From Alphaproteobacteria bacterium (GTDB lineage Bacteria; Pseudomonadota; Alphaproteobacteria; GCA-2731375): a stretch of DNA of 64,000 bases. Under the pieces are notes generated by a model that saw nothing but the letters and a program-made list of their open reading frames with translations, was not told the origin of the DNA and did not search any database. This document shows positions 9,380 through 18,286 of this stretch, piece by piece. Each line of letters starts with the position of its first letter. The stretch's first letter is position 1. Both the position numbers and the translations under genes were made by a program. The stretch is taken from positions 17,559-81,558 of the forward strand of contig JAJFGG010000062.1 of the NCBI GenBank assembly GCA_021776235.1. Direction: 5' to 3'.

Positions 9380-10474
9380 ATGCATATTGAGAGACTGGAA
9401 GTGACCGAATTCCCGGTTCCGTTCAAGACCGTCTTCCGCCATGCATCCGCGAGCAGGGTGCAGGCCGAGAATGTCATCGTTATGGCATATTCGGACTGTG
9501 GGCTAATTGGTTACGGAGAAGGTTGTCCTAGAAGCTACGTGACTGGTGAAACAGTTGAGAGTTGTACGGCGTTCATCCAACAATACGCGGATGTGATTGC
9601 CGACGCAATTCAGGACGTGGGGACGCTCAAAGAATGGATCGCGACAAATCGATCAATCATTGATCGGAATCCGGCGGCATTTTGCGCGGTTGAATTAGCG
9701 ATATTGGACCTATTTGGCCGCGTGATGGAAAGGCCTATAGAAGATCTATTGGGTATAGGACGTTTATCGGGGATCTGCAATTACTCAGCCGTACTTAGTG
9801 ATGCACCGCATCTTGTATTTTGGTGGCAATACCGACGTTATTGGAAGAATGGATTTAGAGAGTTTAAGGTCAAAATATCTGGTGACCCCCAAAGAGACCG
9901 GCGAAAAATGCGTGTACTCCAAAATGGGTCAGGAGGAGCGATTCGGGTTCGCCTGGATGCAAATAATCTATGGACTTCGGCAGACGAATGCATCCACCAT
10001 ATCATAGGTCTTTCTAGCGAGTTTTTCGCCATAGAAGAACCACTACAGGAAGGTGATCTGAGCGGATTCAGAACGGTTGGAGAGGAGATTAGGACAAAGA
10101 TAATCCTCGACGAAAGCCTTTTGCGATCCGATCAGCTGAAAATGCTCAACGACGGCGACCGTTGGATTGTAAACCTTCGAGTTTCAAAAATGGGTGGGAT
10201 TATTCGATCATTAGAAATTGCCAATGAAGCCTCCAAGCGAAATATCGCAATTATTATCGGCGCACAAGTCGGAGAAACCAGCATCCTGACAAGAGCCGCC
10301 CTAACAGTCGCCAGCGCGCAGAAAAATCGTTTGGTTGGTCAGGAAGGAGCGTTTGGAACTCATCTGCTTAGAAAGGACATCACCAAAGTGCCGATAATGT
10401 TTGGGGATGGCGGAAGATTGGACATTTCTCAATATGCAAATCGGACTGGCTCCGGTGTAGATTGCAACCTATGA
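9380..10474 (+). CDS. enolase superfamily, mandelate racemase/muconate cycloisomerase-like (possible dipeptide epimerase or N-acylamino acid racemase)
   Basis: 364 residues with an apparently complete catalytic set of the muconate-lactonising subgroup: KVK with K163 and K165, metal ligands D193 (RLDANN), E219 (IEEP) and D244 (ILDES), and the opposite base K270 (VSKMGG). This two-lysine arrangement is used for 1,1-proton transfer by dipeptide epimerases, N-succinylamino acid racemase and o-succinylbenzoate synthase. It starts six bases after the GH3 gene and its TGA overlaps the next ATG. The pairing with an amide-forming GH3 protein favours an acyl-amino acid or dipeptide substrate; this is inference. 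Bases 9841-9900 are 25/60 G+C, far below the flanks. Confidence 0.82.
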   Translation: MHIERLEVTEFPVPFKTVFRHASASRVQAENVIVMAYSDCGLIGYGEGCPRSYVTGETVESCTAFIQQYADVIADAIQDVGTLKEWIATNRSIIDRNPAAFCAVELAILDLFGRVMERPIEDLLGIGRLSGICNYSAVLSDAPHLVFWWQYRRYWKNGFREFKVKISGDPQRDRRKMRVLQNGSGGAIRVRLDANNLWTSADECIHHIIGLSSEFFAIEEPLQEGDLSGFRTVGEEIRTKIILDESLLRSDQLKMLNDGDRWIVNLRVSKMGGIIRSLEIANEASKRNIAIIIGAQVGETSILTRAALTVASAQKNRLVGQEGAFGTHLLRKDITKVPIMFGDGGRLDISQYANRTGSGVDCNL

Positions 10475-10545
10475 AGTCTCTAGGATTTAAAATTGTTATC
10501 TATTTTTTGGCTCTTCTAGCTGGCTGTACTCCGGCCGTCGTCTAA
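10471..10545 (+). CDS. lipoprotein signal peptide ORF (24 aa), truncated gene or minimal lipoprotein
   Basis: The ATG overlaps the stop of the epimerase-like gene in an ATGA arrangement. The 24 codons read as a textbook lipoprotein signal: Lys near the start, a hydrophobic run from ILE/VAL through LALLA, then the lipobox LAGC with Cys20, and TAA four codons later. Base composition changes to the high G+C of the host at this point. The simplest reading is that a fifth gene of the AT-rich block was cut here and only its signal peptide is left. A genuine very small lipoprotein cannot be excluded. Too short for usual gene finders. Confidence 0.55.
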   Translation: MKSLGFKIVIYFLALLAGCTPAVV

Positions 10546-10565
10546 GACCGGTCAATAGAGGACCA

Positions 10566-10982
10566 ATGACCGCAAGTCTGCATCACGCCCATATCTTTGC
10601 CACGGACATTGGCGCCACGGTGGCCTGGTGGCAGGAGATGCTGGGTGGCGAGGTCGTGTTCGACGGCGAATTCGGCGGTGCCCGCAACGTCTTTATGCGG
10701 GTCGGTGAGGGCCGCCTGAACATTTATGATCAGCCGCCGCCGGAATTCCAGCCTGGTCAGGGCCGGAGTACGGTGCATCACCTTGGTATTTGCTGTGATA
10801 ACCTGCCGGCATTGGTGACGGCGATGGCGGCGAAGGGGGTGGCGTTTCGCAGCGATATCCGCGAGTTCGGCAATTGGCGCTACATCATGTGCGCGGCTCC
10901 CGACAACGTGCTGCTGGAGCTGTTTCAGGCCGATGCCGACCTGACGCCGCCGGAATTGGCCGCCTATCTGGCAGACCGGTGA
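10566..10982 (+). CDS. VOC family protein (glyoxalase/bleomycin resistance fold)
   Basis: 138 residues with the paired beta-alpha-beta-beta-beta modules of the vicinal oxygen chelate fold. Candidate metal ligands are the His cluster HHAHIF at the start, His in VHHLGI in the second module and Glu in LLELF near the end. The family includes lyases, isomerases, dioxygenases and resistance proteins; activity cannot be assigned. G+C is back to the local high level, so this gene probably belongs to the resident chromosome and not to the AT-rich block. An AGAGGA lies just before the ATG. Confidence 0.8.
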   Translation: MTASLHHAHIFATDIGATVAWWQEMLGGEVVFDGEFGGARNVFMRVGEGRLNIYDQPPPEFQPGQGRSTVHHLGICCDNLPALVTAMAAKGVAFRSDIREFGNWRYIMCAAPDNVLLELFQADADLTPPELAAYLADR

Positions 10983-11097
10983 GTAATAGCCAGGACACTT
11001 GCCGCAAGATCTATCCCTGGCATCAGGCCATGTATGAGCTTGATTGAACCGTTCGGCTATTCAAATAATGCCATTCGGTTGGACGTCGACGGTATTG

Positions 11098-11138
11098 GCA
11101 AAATAAAACCGGGGGCCGGCGCGGTGCCAGCCCCCGGT
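11098..11138 (-). terminator. Rho-independent terminator of the cyclase gene
   Basis: A nine-base-pair G/C-rich stem (11108-11116 with 11130-11138) followed, on the minus strand, by TTTTATTTTG. It lies about 25 bases beyond the stop of the cyclase gene read leftwards. A smaller hairpin (GGCAG/CTGCC) sits between the stop and this stem. Confidence 0.85.
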
Positions 11139-11164
11139 CCTGGCAGAAGACTGCCACCAAAAAC

Positions 11165-12235
11165 TTAGTACAATGCCATCGGGTTGCCCGGCGAACCGGT
11201 GCCGCCTTTGATCTTCAGCGGCGACCAGACGAACAGGAACTCGGACACGTTGTCAGCCACCAACTGACTGAGATCGAGATTTTCCAGGTTCCAGATGCCG
11301 CGCTTGGTTAACAACTCCAAATGGCACTCGAAGGGCTGTGCGGTCTCGCCGGCGAAGTTTGGCGCCACAGCCTCCACGGCCCAGGAATCGGCGGCTGTCA
11401 GAATGATTTTGCGCGAGGCCATATACTTGCAAGCCGAGGTGCCAAAGCCCGGTTCGCCGGCGTTGAAGGCGGCGACCCGCTTTTTCTTTTCGGCGGCATC
11501 AAAGGTATCCCACTTGGATGGATGCCAGATATTGCCGTGACCCGTGTAGAGAAAGACGCAGTCGCCTTCACCGATTGGCGCAATGCCCTGGCGTTTGACC
11601 ATTGCCTTGACATCGGCGTCGGTGATGATGCCGGGATCGCCCTTGTTCGGCGGCGGCGCGGGGATCGGCAGCTGGTCCATGCCGCGATAGGCGGCCGCGT
11701 TCAGCAGCACACCCCGGCAGACGAAACCTTTCTGGGCCACATGCTCGACGCCCAGGGGTCCGACGCCATAGGCCCCGGCCACCTCGCTTAGAATCCGGCC
11801 GTTGTAGAAGAAATCACCCTTGGAGGTGCGAACGCCGATATGCCCGGGTCCATCGAACTGGGTGCCGACCTGGCCGATCTCGGCCGTCACCACCTCGTCA
11901 TTGCCGACCAGCTCCCGTGGACCGAATGGGACCGGGCCGCTGGAGGGCAGGCCTGGAATGGTCAGTTTCCAGCTGCGGACGCCAAACATTGGCATGTCGG
12001 ATTGATAGACCTTGCCAAGGGTCGCGACCTTGCCTTGCTTGACCAGCTTGATCGCCTGCAGAACAATTGCTGGGGTGGTGCGGTTGACGGCGCCCGCCTT
12101 GTCATCCTTGCCCCATTCGCTGGGCGCCCATTTTTCCGTGAGCGGTTCATCGTTCACCGACCAGGCCGGACCGGACAGACCGACATTTATTGATAAAGCG
12201 AGTACTGCAACGCCTGCTATTGTCATCTTCGACAT
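11165..12235 (-). CDS. secreted cyclase family protein (kynurenine formamidase-like)
   Basis: 356 residues with a Sec signal peptide (hydrophobic stretch about 5-20, cleavage after AWS near 27), so a periplasmic enzyme. The cyclase-family metal motif appears as VGTQFDGPGHIG, equivalent to HxGTHxDxPxH but with Gln in place of the second His of that motif, as in several secreted members. A later GEGDCVFLYTGHG segment and a conserved C-terminal domain complete the fold. Relatives hydrolyse formylkynurenine or isatin, or act on polyketides; the substrate here is unknown. A strong GGGGAGGGCG precedes the ATG. It stands alone, with its own terminator downstream. Confidence 0.85.
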   Translation of the reverse strand: MSKMTIAGVAVLALSINVGLSGPAWSVNDEPLTEKWAPSEWGKDDKAGAVNRTTPAIVLQAIKLVKQGKVATLGKVYQSDMPMFGVRSWKLTIPGLPSSGPVPFGPRELVGNDEVVTAEIGQVGTQFDGPGHIGVRTSKGDFFYNGRILSEVAGAYGVGPLGVEHVAQKGFVCRGVLLNAAAYRGMDQLPIPAPPPNKGDPGIITDADVKAMVKRQGIAPIGEGDCVFLYTGHGNIWHPSKWDTFDAAEKKKRVAAFNAGEPGFGTSACKYMASRKIILTAADSWAVEAVAPNFAGETAQPFECHLELLTKRGIWNLENLDLSQLVADNVSEFLFVWSPLKIKGGTGSPGNPMALY

Positions 12236-12368
12236 TTTTCGCCCTCCCCTGTGTGTTGAATTGATGCGGAAGATTACACATCATCGGGCGAAAATGAGTC
12301 AAGCCTGTCCTGGATTGCTGTCTGGGGCGGTCAACAGCCCCGGCGGCGGACGAAAGCCGGATGCGCTG

Positions 12369-12746
12369 TTACCGTCTGCGTGCCTTGCGGGCGGCATAGC
12401 GAAGGTCGCGTGCAGCCTTGCGTTCGGCCATAAGCGCGACTTCACGGTCAGCAATTTCGGCCATTTCGGCCTTGCGGGCTTCCTCTTCGGCCTTCAGGGC
12501 TTCGGCCCGGGCGGCGTCTTTGGCGGCCTGCTCCTCTGCCTTGCGGGCCTCTTCCGCCAGCTTGGCCGCCTTACGTTCGGCTATGCGGGCCTCCCGCGCA
12601 ACGGCGATGGCACGCCGGGCGGCTTGCCGTTCAGCGAATTTCGGGTCGTTGGAGGGAGTCTTTGCCCGCGCCTTTTCAAGCTGGGCCTGCCTTGCCTTCG
12701 CTGCCACACCCAACCGGTCAGCCAAGCTCGGCTCATGCTTCTTCAT
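12369..12746 (-). CDS. DUF6481 family protein, Ala/Lys/Arg/Glu-rich helical
   Basis: About 125 residues, almost wholly charged and alanine-rich, predicted to form one long helix or coiled coil. The conserved early segment NDPKFAERQAARRA, preceded by KARAKTPS, matches DUF6481 proteins of Alphaproteobacteria. I chose the ATG at 12746 because AGGTGGAGAG lies directly upstream; a TTG five codons earlier is the alternative. No function is known. It is transcribed in the same direction as the cyclase gene but upstream of it, with 133 bases between them. Confidence 0.75.
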   Translation of the reverse strand: MKKHEPSLADRLGVAAKARQAQLEKARAKTPSNDPKFAERQAARRAIAVAREARIAERKAAKLAEEARKAEEQAAKDAARAEALKAEEEARKAEMAEIADREVALMAERKAARDLRYAARKARRR

Positions 12747-12991
12747 CTCTCTCCACCTCAATCATTCTGCTAATGTTCCGGGATGCAATCGTGTTCGCAG
12801 TGCGGATAGCATGGCATTCATGATTTGTGAAGCCGGCGATCGGTTTGTGATCCCCCACTGGCTTGATGGTTTTTAAACGGTCCCGGATTCCTGCCGGTGA
12901 TCACCGGCTCTGTTAGCTTGTCCAACGCCAGAGATTTCACACCGGCATAATCCAGTGCATGCCTGAAGTCGCCTAATTGGCCATAGGCGTA

Positions 12992-13231
12992 TTAGCGCAA
13001 GCGGATGATCATGTATTTCATGAAGGCCCGGTCTACCGTGGCCTGGGCCGCGCCGCGCCAGGCATTGAAGGCGGCATCATAACTGGGAAAGACGCCGCGT
13101 ACGTCTATCGCGGCCAGATCGACGAATTCGGCGCCGCGCGGGTCGCGGACTTCACCGCCCATGACCATGAACAGGGGTTGCGCTTCCTGATCGAACATAC
13201 GATCGTCGATGGTGTCGTCTGGTGCTGTCAT
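12992..13231 (-). CDS. DUF4170 domain-containing protein
   Basis: 79 residues from the ATG chosen here. The sequence has the DUF4170 pattern: a GGEVRDPRG motif, FVDLAAIDVRGVFPSY, and a W-R-G-A-A-Q-A-TVDRA segment ending in a short aromatic strand. The frame stays open for another 81 codons upstream, but that extension does not resemble the family. The function is unknown; these short proteins occur across Alphaproteobacteria. The gene is isolated between the DUF6481 gene and a divergent lactonase gene. Confidence 0.75.
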   Translation of the reverse strand: MTAPDDTIDDRMFDQEAQPLFMVMGGEVRDPRGAEFVDLAAIDVRGVFPSYDAAFNAWRGAAQATVDRAFMKYMIIRLR

Positions 13232-13472
13232 GGCGGTCTTATAACAGGAAATCATTGCCGGTCTATGAAGATTGCCGCGCATTGGACAAATTGTCACGGC
13301 GCAGCGAAATTGACCGTGCTGCCTGGAAAATGCGGCCTGCAATGAATAAAAATGGGCGCGGCAAGGGGCTGGAAACCATGCCCGCGTCCCGTGGGCCCAG
13401 GTATCGTGAAAGCGCTGGGCCGGCCAGGCCGGCGGGCTATAATGGTTCGTCGTTTTTGGAGGCGGAAGCATC

Positions 13473-14471
13473 ATGGCTAGGGAAGAATTTCTACTGGAAC
13501 CCGGCGACCTTGGTTTCTACGGCGCCGGCCTGACCCGCCCCGAGTGTGTCCTGTGCCTGGCCGATGGGACGGTCATCACCTCCCATTGGGAAGGCGGGGT
13601 CAGCCTGATCGATCGGCATGGCGGACGCCGGGATGTTCTGGGCCAACGGGACGGCGGCCTGCCACCGGTGGCGACAAACGGTTTCGCCCTGACAGGGGCG
13701 GGCGATTTCCTGCTTGCTGATCTGCATGGCGAGGGCGGCGGCGTCTGGCAGCTTTCGCAAAATGGCGACGTGCGCCCCCTGTTGGTGGAGCTGGATGGCC
13801 AGGCCCTGCCGTCCGCGAACTTCGTTGGTATCGATCATGAAAACCGCATCTGGATCACCATTTCCACCCGCCATGATCCCCGCGCCCTGGCCTATCGCCC
13901 GGGCGTTGCCGACGGCTTCATCATTCTGATGGACAAGAATGGCGCCCGCATCGTGGCCGATGGCATCGGCTATACCAACGAGGCCATCGTCGACCCCAGC
14001 GGTGCCTGGCTGTATGTCAACGAGACCATGGCGCGGCGTACATCGCGTTATCGTATCCACGACGACGGCAATGGCGGCAGCCGTTTGGGCCCGCGCGAGA
14101 CCTTTGTGGAGTACGGCGCCGGCACCTATCCCGACGGCCTGGCCTTTGATGAGGACGGCGCATTCTGGATGACGTCCGTCGTCTCCAACCGGGTGGTCCG
14201 GGTCGCCGCGGACCGCAGCCAGACCATCGTGATCGAGGAAAACGATCCGGAACAACTGGCCGTGGTGGAAAAGGCCTTTCTGGCTGGTGAAATGGGCCGG
14301 GAACATCTCGATAGCATCCAGACGGAGGTCATGCGTAGCATTTCGTCCATCGCTTTTGGCGGGCCGGACCGCCGCACCGCCTACCTGGGCAACCTGCTGG
14401 ATAGCAGGCTTTACACCTTCGAGAGCCCGGTGCCGGGTTTTACGCCATCCCATTGGAACGTTCGCCTGTGA
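13473..14471 (+). CDS. SMP-30/gluconolactonase/LRE family protein
   Basis: 332-residue beta-propeller of the SMP-30 type. The signature pieces are RPECVLCLADG at the start, ENRIWITISTR with an Asn-Arg-Ile-Trp core, GYTNEAIVDPSG, and TYPDGLAFDEDG, which supply candidate metal ligands. It lies 22 bases before a Gfo/Idh/MocA oxidoreductase, so the two probably form a sugar or sugar-acid catabolic pair, the lactonase opening a lactone produced by an oxidoreductase. GGAGG is located upstream of the ATG. Distinct in sequence and longer than the family member at 5373. Confidence 0.83.
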   Translation: MAREEFLLEPGDLGFYGAGLTRPECVLCLADGTVITSHWEGGVSLIDRHGGRRDVLGQRDGGLPPVATNGFALTGAGDFLLADLHGEGGGVWQLSQNGDVRPLLVELDGQALPSANFVGIDHENRIWITISTRHDPRALAYRPGVADGFIILMDKNGARIVADGIGYTNEAIVDPSGAWLYVNETMARRTSRYRIHDDGNGGSRLGPRETFVEYGAGTYPDGLAFDEDGAFWMTSVVSNRVVRVAADRSQTIVIEENDPEQLAVVEKAFLAGEMGREHLDSIQTEVMRSISSIAFGGPDRRTAYLGNLLDSRLYTFESPVPGFTPSHWNVRL

Positions 14472-14493
14472 GCGACAAGAAAGGCCTCTGTCG

Positions 14494-15510
14494 ATGAGCC
14501 TGCGTGTCGCCGTGATCGGCGCGGGCTATTTCGCCCAGTTCCACCATGCTGCCTGGGATCGCCTGCAAGGGGCGGAGTTGGTAGCCATCGCCGATCTTGA
14601 TGCGGAACGGGCCGCAGAGGCGGCCGCCCGCTATGGCGTGCCCGCATTCACCGATTACAGCGCCATGTTGGACGCGGTGGCGCCGGATCTGGTTGATATC
14701 GCCACGCCGCCGGCCTCACACCTTGAATTGGTCACCGCTGTTTCAGCCCGGGGGCTGCCGGCGATCTGTCAAAAGCCTCTGGCGCCGGGCTATGAGGAGG
14801 CACTGGCGGTGGTCGAGGCGGCGGAGCGCGCCGGAAGCCTGTTGGTGGTGCATGAGAATTTTCGCTTTCAACCCTGGTATCGCGAAATGCACCGGCTGAT
14901 CACGGCGCGGCAACTGGGCGCGCTGCACGGCGTTGCCTTTCGCTTGCGGCCCGGCGACGGCCAGGGGGCGGGCGCCTATCTGGACCGCCAGCCCTATTTC
15001 CAGCAGATGGAGCGTTTTTTGGTGCATGAAACGGCGATCCATTTCATCGATACCTTTCGCTATCTGCTGGGCGAAGTGAGCGGTGTCATGGCCCGTCTGC
15101 GCCGCCTGAACCCCCATATCGCGGGCGAGGATGCCGGGCTTGTCGTGTTTGAATTCGCCGCCGGCCAGACGGGCCTGTTCGACGGCAATCGCCTGAACGA
15201 TCACGTTGCCGAAAACACCCGGTTGACCATGGGGGAAATGTGGCTGGAGGGGTCCGCCGGCATCCTCCGCCTGGATGGCATGGGCCGGTTGTGGTGGAAG
15301 CCCCATGGCGGTCCGGAAGCGATGCATGACTACGCCCGGTCAGACGATGGCTTTGCCGGTGACAGCGTTTATGCCCTGCAGGGCCATGTCCTGGCCCATC
15401 TGCGCGGCGAGGGGCCGGTGGAAAATACGGCGCGGGAGTACCTGCGCAATCTGGAAATTGAAGAAGCGATCTATCGTTCCGCCAGGGAAAACCGCTACAT
15501 ATGGCTATAG
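14494..15510 (+). CDS. Gfo/Idh/MocA family oxidoreductase
   Basis: 338 residues. The N-terminal Rossmann domain begins VAVIGAGYFAQFHH, a GxGxxx NAD(P)-binding motif within the first 20 residues, followed by the family's CQKPLAPG (variant of the EKP motif, with Lys as catalytic residue) and an HENFRFQPWYREM segment. The C-terminal half contains HETAIHFIDTFRYL, the conserved substrate-binding helix. Members oxidise sugars, inositol or related polyols. Start chosen at the ATG just before the Rossmann strand; the frame stays open upstream through the lactonase gene. Likely co-transcribed with the lactonase. Confidence 0.87.
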   Translation: MSLRVAVIGAGYFAQFHHAAWDRLQGAELVAIADLDAERAAEAAARYGVPAFTDYSAMLDAVAPDLVDIATPPASHLELVTAVSARGLPAICQKPLAPGYEEALAVVEAAERAGSLLVVHENFRFQPWYREMHRLITARQLGALHGVAFRLRPGDGQGAGAYLDRQPYFQQMERFLVHETAIHFIDTFRYLLGEVSGVMARLRRLNPHIAGEDAGLVVFEFAAGQTGLFDGNRLNDHVAENTRLTMGEMWLEGSAGILRLDGMGRLWWKPHGGPEAMHDYARSDDGFAGDSVYALQGHVLAHLRGEGPVENTAREYLRNLEIEEAIYRSARENRYIWL

Positions 15511-15511
15511 G

Positions 15512-15931
15512 CTAGTTGCCGGTGCGAAACATCAGCAGATAGGGCACGGCAGGATTATTGTGGGTGTCGCGAAAGGCGCTGTGCCGATAATTCGGCGAGT
15601 TGATCCAGATAGCGTAGGTGCTGTTCGGAGCCAGTTTGACCGGTGCGACGTTGGTTCTTCTGTTCGGCAGATATTTTACTTTTCCAACAAATTTTGGGGT
15701 AACCGTTGGGTCGTGGATGGCCCACGACCACATATTATCGGTCATCATGTCCTTGCTGAAAGTAACGCGGATTTCACTTGTGGACGGATCGACGTTCATT
15801 TCACCGGCCCGGGGAGATGTTTTGACGACAACCGGTGGCAATGTGTCGAGGGAAATATCTTCACCGGCGACAGCGCCCGTGGCCAACACCGCCAAGGCCA
15901 AGCCATATAGATAAGCCCGAAACAGCTTCAT
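15512..15931 (-). CDS. secreted Ig-like domain protein (SbsA/Big_5 type)
   Basis: 139 residues: a signal peptide (about 1-25, ending GAVAG), then one domain with PPVVVKTSPRAGEMNVDPS and IRVTFSKDM, the hallmark of bacterial SbsA-type Ig-like domains. The C-terminal part (APNSTYAIWIN, ending YLLMFRTGN) completes the sandwich. Probably periplasmic or surface-exposed; function unknown. The ATG at 15931 is preferred over an in-frame ATG nine codons upstream because a GGAAAGGG lies before it and the signal peptide then starts properly. It converges on the oxidoreductase with one base between the stops. Confidence 0.7.
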   Translation of the reverse strand: MKLFRAYLYGLALAVLATGAVAGEDISLDTLPPVVVKTSPRAGEMNVDPSTSEIRVTFSKDMMTDNMWSWAIHDPTVTPKFVGKVKYLPNRRTNVAPVKLAPNSTYAIWINSPNYRHSAFRDTHNNPAVPYLLMFRTGN

Positions 15932-16144
15932 GCCGGCACCCTTTCCATGACAGGCCACTTTACGGCGTATCCCGAGATCCGCTAAAGCCCATTACCCAAG
16001 GCTTTGTCGGCCGCCATTGTAACGGCGGTCAAGGCTGCCGTCCCGTAGCAAAGAAACTCTTGCGGCCGCCGCTGGTGCCGTCAATTGGGCGCCTGAATCC
16101 AGTCAAATAAGCTGCATACACGGCCGCAACGCCGATCTCTCGTT

Positions 16145-16807
16145 CTAGTCGTCGAGATTGCCGCTGCTGCGGACCATGGCCAGAAATTCACGGCGGGTTG
16201 CGGCATTTTCTCGGAATGCGCCCAGCATCCGCGAAGTGGCCAGGGCGGCGCCCGGTTTGTGTACGCCGCGGGTGGTCATGCATTGATGCGACGCCTCGAT
16301 CATCACGGCGACGCCCAGAGGTTGCAACACCTCCTGGATGGTGTTGGCGATCTGCGCCGTCATTTTTTCCTGAATTTGCAGGCGCTTGCCATAGACCTCC
16401 ACCAGCCGCGCCAGCTTTGAAATGCCGACGACCCGATGGTTTGGCAAATAGGCAATATGGGCCCGGCCAAGGATCGGCGCCATGTGATGCTCGCAATGAC
16501 TTTCAAAACGGATGTCCCGCAGCAGCACGATTTCGTCATAGCCTTCGACTTCTTCGAAGGTGCGTTGCAGGATTTCTACCGGATCATCGTGATAGCCGGC
16601 GAAATATTCCTCATAGGCGCGGACCACCCGCGCCGGCGTACCGGCCAGGCCCTCGCGGTCCGGATCATCGCCGGTCCAACGGATCAGGGTGCGAATGGCC
16701 TCCTCCGCCTCCGTCCGGCTGGGCCGTCGCTTTTGGGCCGCCTGGCGTTCCGCCGCCAAGGTTTTAGCCAGCCTCAACTCCGGATCTATGTTCTTTGCCT
16801 TGTTCAT
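16145..16807 (-). CDS. folE: GTP cyclohydrolase I
   Basis: 220 residues; converts GTP to 7,8-dihydroneopterin triphosphate at the start of tetrahydrofolate (and queuosine-type) biosynthesis. The zinc site is visible as HCEHHM and the later [10 protein letters not shown], with the conserved Cys and His. [19 protein letters not shown] is the canonical core; the N-terminal extension is Lys/Arg-rich and variable. It lies 125 bases downstream of ureG on the same strand, so it may receive read-through from the urea operon, but the gap is large enough for its own promoter. Confidence 0.95.
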   Translation of the reverse strand: MNKAKNIDPELRLAKTLAAERQAAQKRRPSRTEAEEAIRTLIRWTGDDPDREGLAGTPARVVRAYEEYFAGYHDDPVEILQRTFEEVEGYDEIVLLRDIRFESHCEHHMAPILGRAHIAYLPNHRVVGISKLARLVEVYGKRLQIQEKMTAQIANTIQEVLQPLGVAVMIEASHQCMTTRGVHKPGAALATSRMLGAFRENAATRREFLAMVRSSGNLDD

Positions 16808-16931
16808 GGTCCCACCTTTGAATCCCCTGAAGTCAACTTAAGCCTGGAAACACAAAGGGCAAGGATAATGACCTTGTTCTATTTGGAGCGCTTTCGCCGC
16901 CAACAGGAGCATCACGGATAAAAAACGCCGT

Positions 16932-17606
16932 TTATGCCGGGGCTTCCAGGCTGGCTTCCTGGCGTTCCCTGGCGGGTTCAAGGCCTCCCGCAGTGGTAAT
17001 GAAATCCACCACGACTTCCAGACCTTCGCGGGTTTTCAGGTTGGTGAAAACAAACGGACGCTCGCCGCGCATGCGTTCGCTGTCGCGACGCATGACCTCC
17101 AGATCGGCGCCGACCATGGGAGCCAGATCGATCTTGTTGATGATCAGAAGGTCAGAGCGGGTGATGCCGGGGCCGCCTTTGCGGGGAATTTTCTCGCCCG
17201 CCGCGACGTCAATGACATAGATCGTCAGATCGGCCAGTTCCGGGCTGAATGTGGCCGCCAGGTTATCGCCGCCGGACTCGATCAGGCAGATTTCCGCATT
17301 TGGGAAGGCCTGGCTCATCTGCGCCACCGCCGCCAGATTGATCGAGGCATCTTCGCGGATCGCGGTATGGGGACAGCCGCCTGTTTCCACGCCCATGATA
17401 CGCTCCGCCGGTAAGGCGCCGGCGCGGGTCAGGATCTGCTGATCTTCCTTGGTATAGATATCATTGGTGATCACAATGATGTCCCGCTCTTCCCGCATGC
17501 GGCGGCACAGCGCCTCCAAAAGGGCGGTCTTGCCGGAGCCGACGGGGCCGCCGACGCCAATGCGAAGCGGGCCGTGATGGGGCGATAGATCGGTGCTGGC
17601 GCTCAT
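16932..17606 (-). CDS. ureG: urease accessory GTPase UreG
   Basis: 224 residues; a SIMIBI GTPase that delivers nickel to apo-urease with UreE, UreF and UreD. The P-loop GPVGSGKT is at about 20-27, the metal-binding Cys-Pro-His motif appears in GGCPHTAIR, and NKIDLAP is the guanine-specificity motif. The start is the ATG at 17606, which overlaps the 3' end of ureF by four bases; the frame is open well upstream but is out of phase with ureF. Last gene of the urea operon. Confidence 0.96.
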   Translation of the reverse strand: MSASTDLSPHHGPLRIGVGGPVGSGKTALLEALCRRMREERDIIVITNDIYTKEDQQILTRAGALPAERIMGVETGGCPHTAIREDASINLAAVAQMSQAFPNAEICLIESGGDNLAATFSPELADLTIYVIDVAAGEKIPRKGGPGITRSDLLIINKIDLAPMVGADLEVMRRDSERMRGERPFVFTNLKTREGLEVVVDFITTAGGLEPARERQEASLEAPA

Positions 17607-18286
17607 GATCGAAACAACCTCGTATATTGGTTCTCGTGTTGCATGCTGGCCCAGTCCACCATGATGGCGGCGGAGCCAATCTCGTCCAACCTGGCGGTGC
17701 CGGCCGCTTGCGCGGTCTCGGTTACGGCGCCTTCCAGGGCGGCCTGAGCCAATTGTCCATCGGTCTGGCCCAGGGGTATCAGGCGCACCGCGGCGTTGAT
17801 CAGACTGGCCGACCAGGCCTGAAGATATAAATGCAGCGCGGCGGCGGGATCGATGCCATGGGCCGCGCACGCCATGGCGACGGCGATGGCCTGGGTGGGT
17901 GATATGCCGGCCCGGCGCAGCAAGGCCTCGCGTTCCCGCAAAGCATCGTTTGGCCAGGCGCGCATGACGGTCAACACAAAGGCCTCGCCCTGGGACAGAC
18001 CTTCCAAGGCCAATTCCCGAGAGGCAAAGGATGCCGCCGCCAGTTCCGCGACTTCAAGGAATTCCGCATTTTCCGCCCTTAGGGCCGTGGCAAGAAATAC
18101 CCCTTCGCAGCGGCCGCTGCCATGGCGCAAATCCGCCTGCAGCCATTCGACCAGGCTGTCCCGGTCGTGGACCAGGCCGGCCTCGACGGCATATTCCAGG
18201 CCGTGTGAATAGCTGAAGGCGCCAATAGGAAAGGCTGGCGACAGCCAGCTTTGCAGCCGCAGCAGGTGTTTTGGTTTAATGTTCAT
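17603..18286 (-). CDS. ureF: urease accessory protein UreF
   Basis: 227 residues, all-helical GTPase-regulating partner of UreG. Family motifs: [20 protein letters not shown] near the N terminus with the following HGLE, and a C-terminal arginine-containing tail. The ATG at 18286 is inside the end of ureE (overlap of 11 bases), consistent with coupled translation. Located between ureE and ureG, the usual order. Confidence 0.95.
   Translation of the reverse strand: MNIKPKHLLRLQSWLSPAFPIGAFSYSHGLEYAVEAGLVHDRDSLVEWLQADLRHGSGRCEGVFLATALRAENAEFLEVAELAAASFASRELALEGLSQGEAFVLTVMRAWPNDALREREALLRRAGISPTQAIAVAMACAAHGIDPAAALHLYLQAWSASLINAAVRLIPLGQTDGQLAQAALEGAVTETAQAAGTARLDEIGSAAIMVDWASMQHENQYTRLFRS

Noticed and set aside
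13491..14453. 320-codon frame antisense to the SMP-30 gene
   Set aside because: The plus strand carries the conserved propeller motifs; the antisense product is His/Ala/Gly-rich and looks like shadow sequence.
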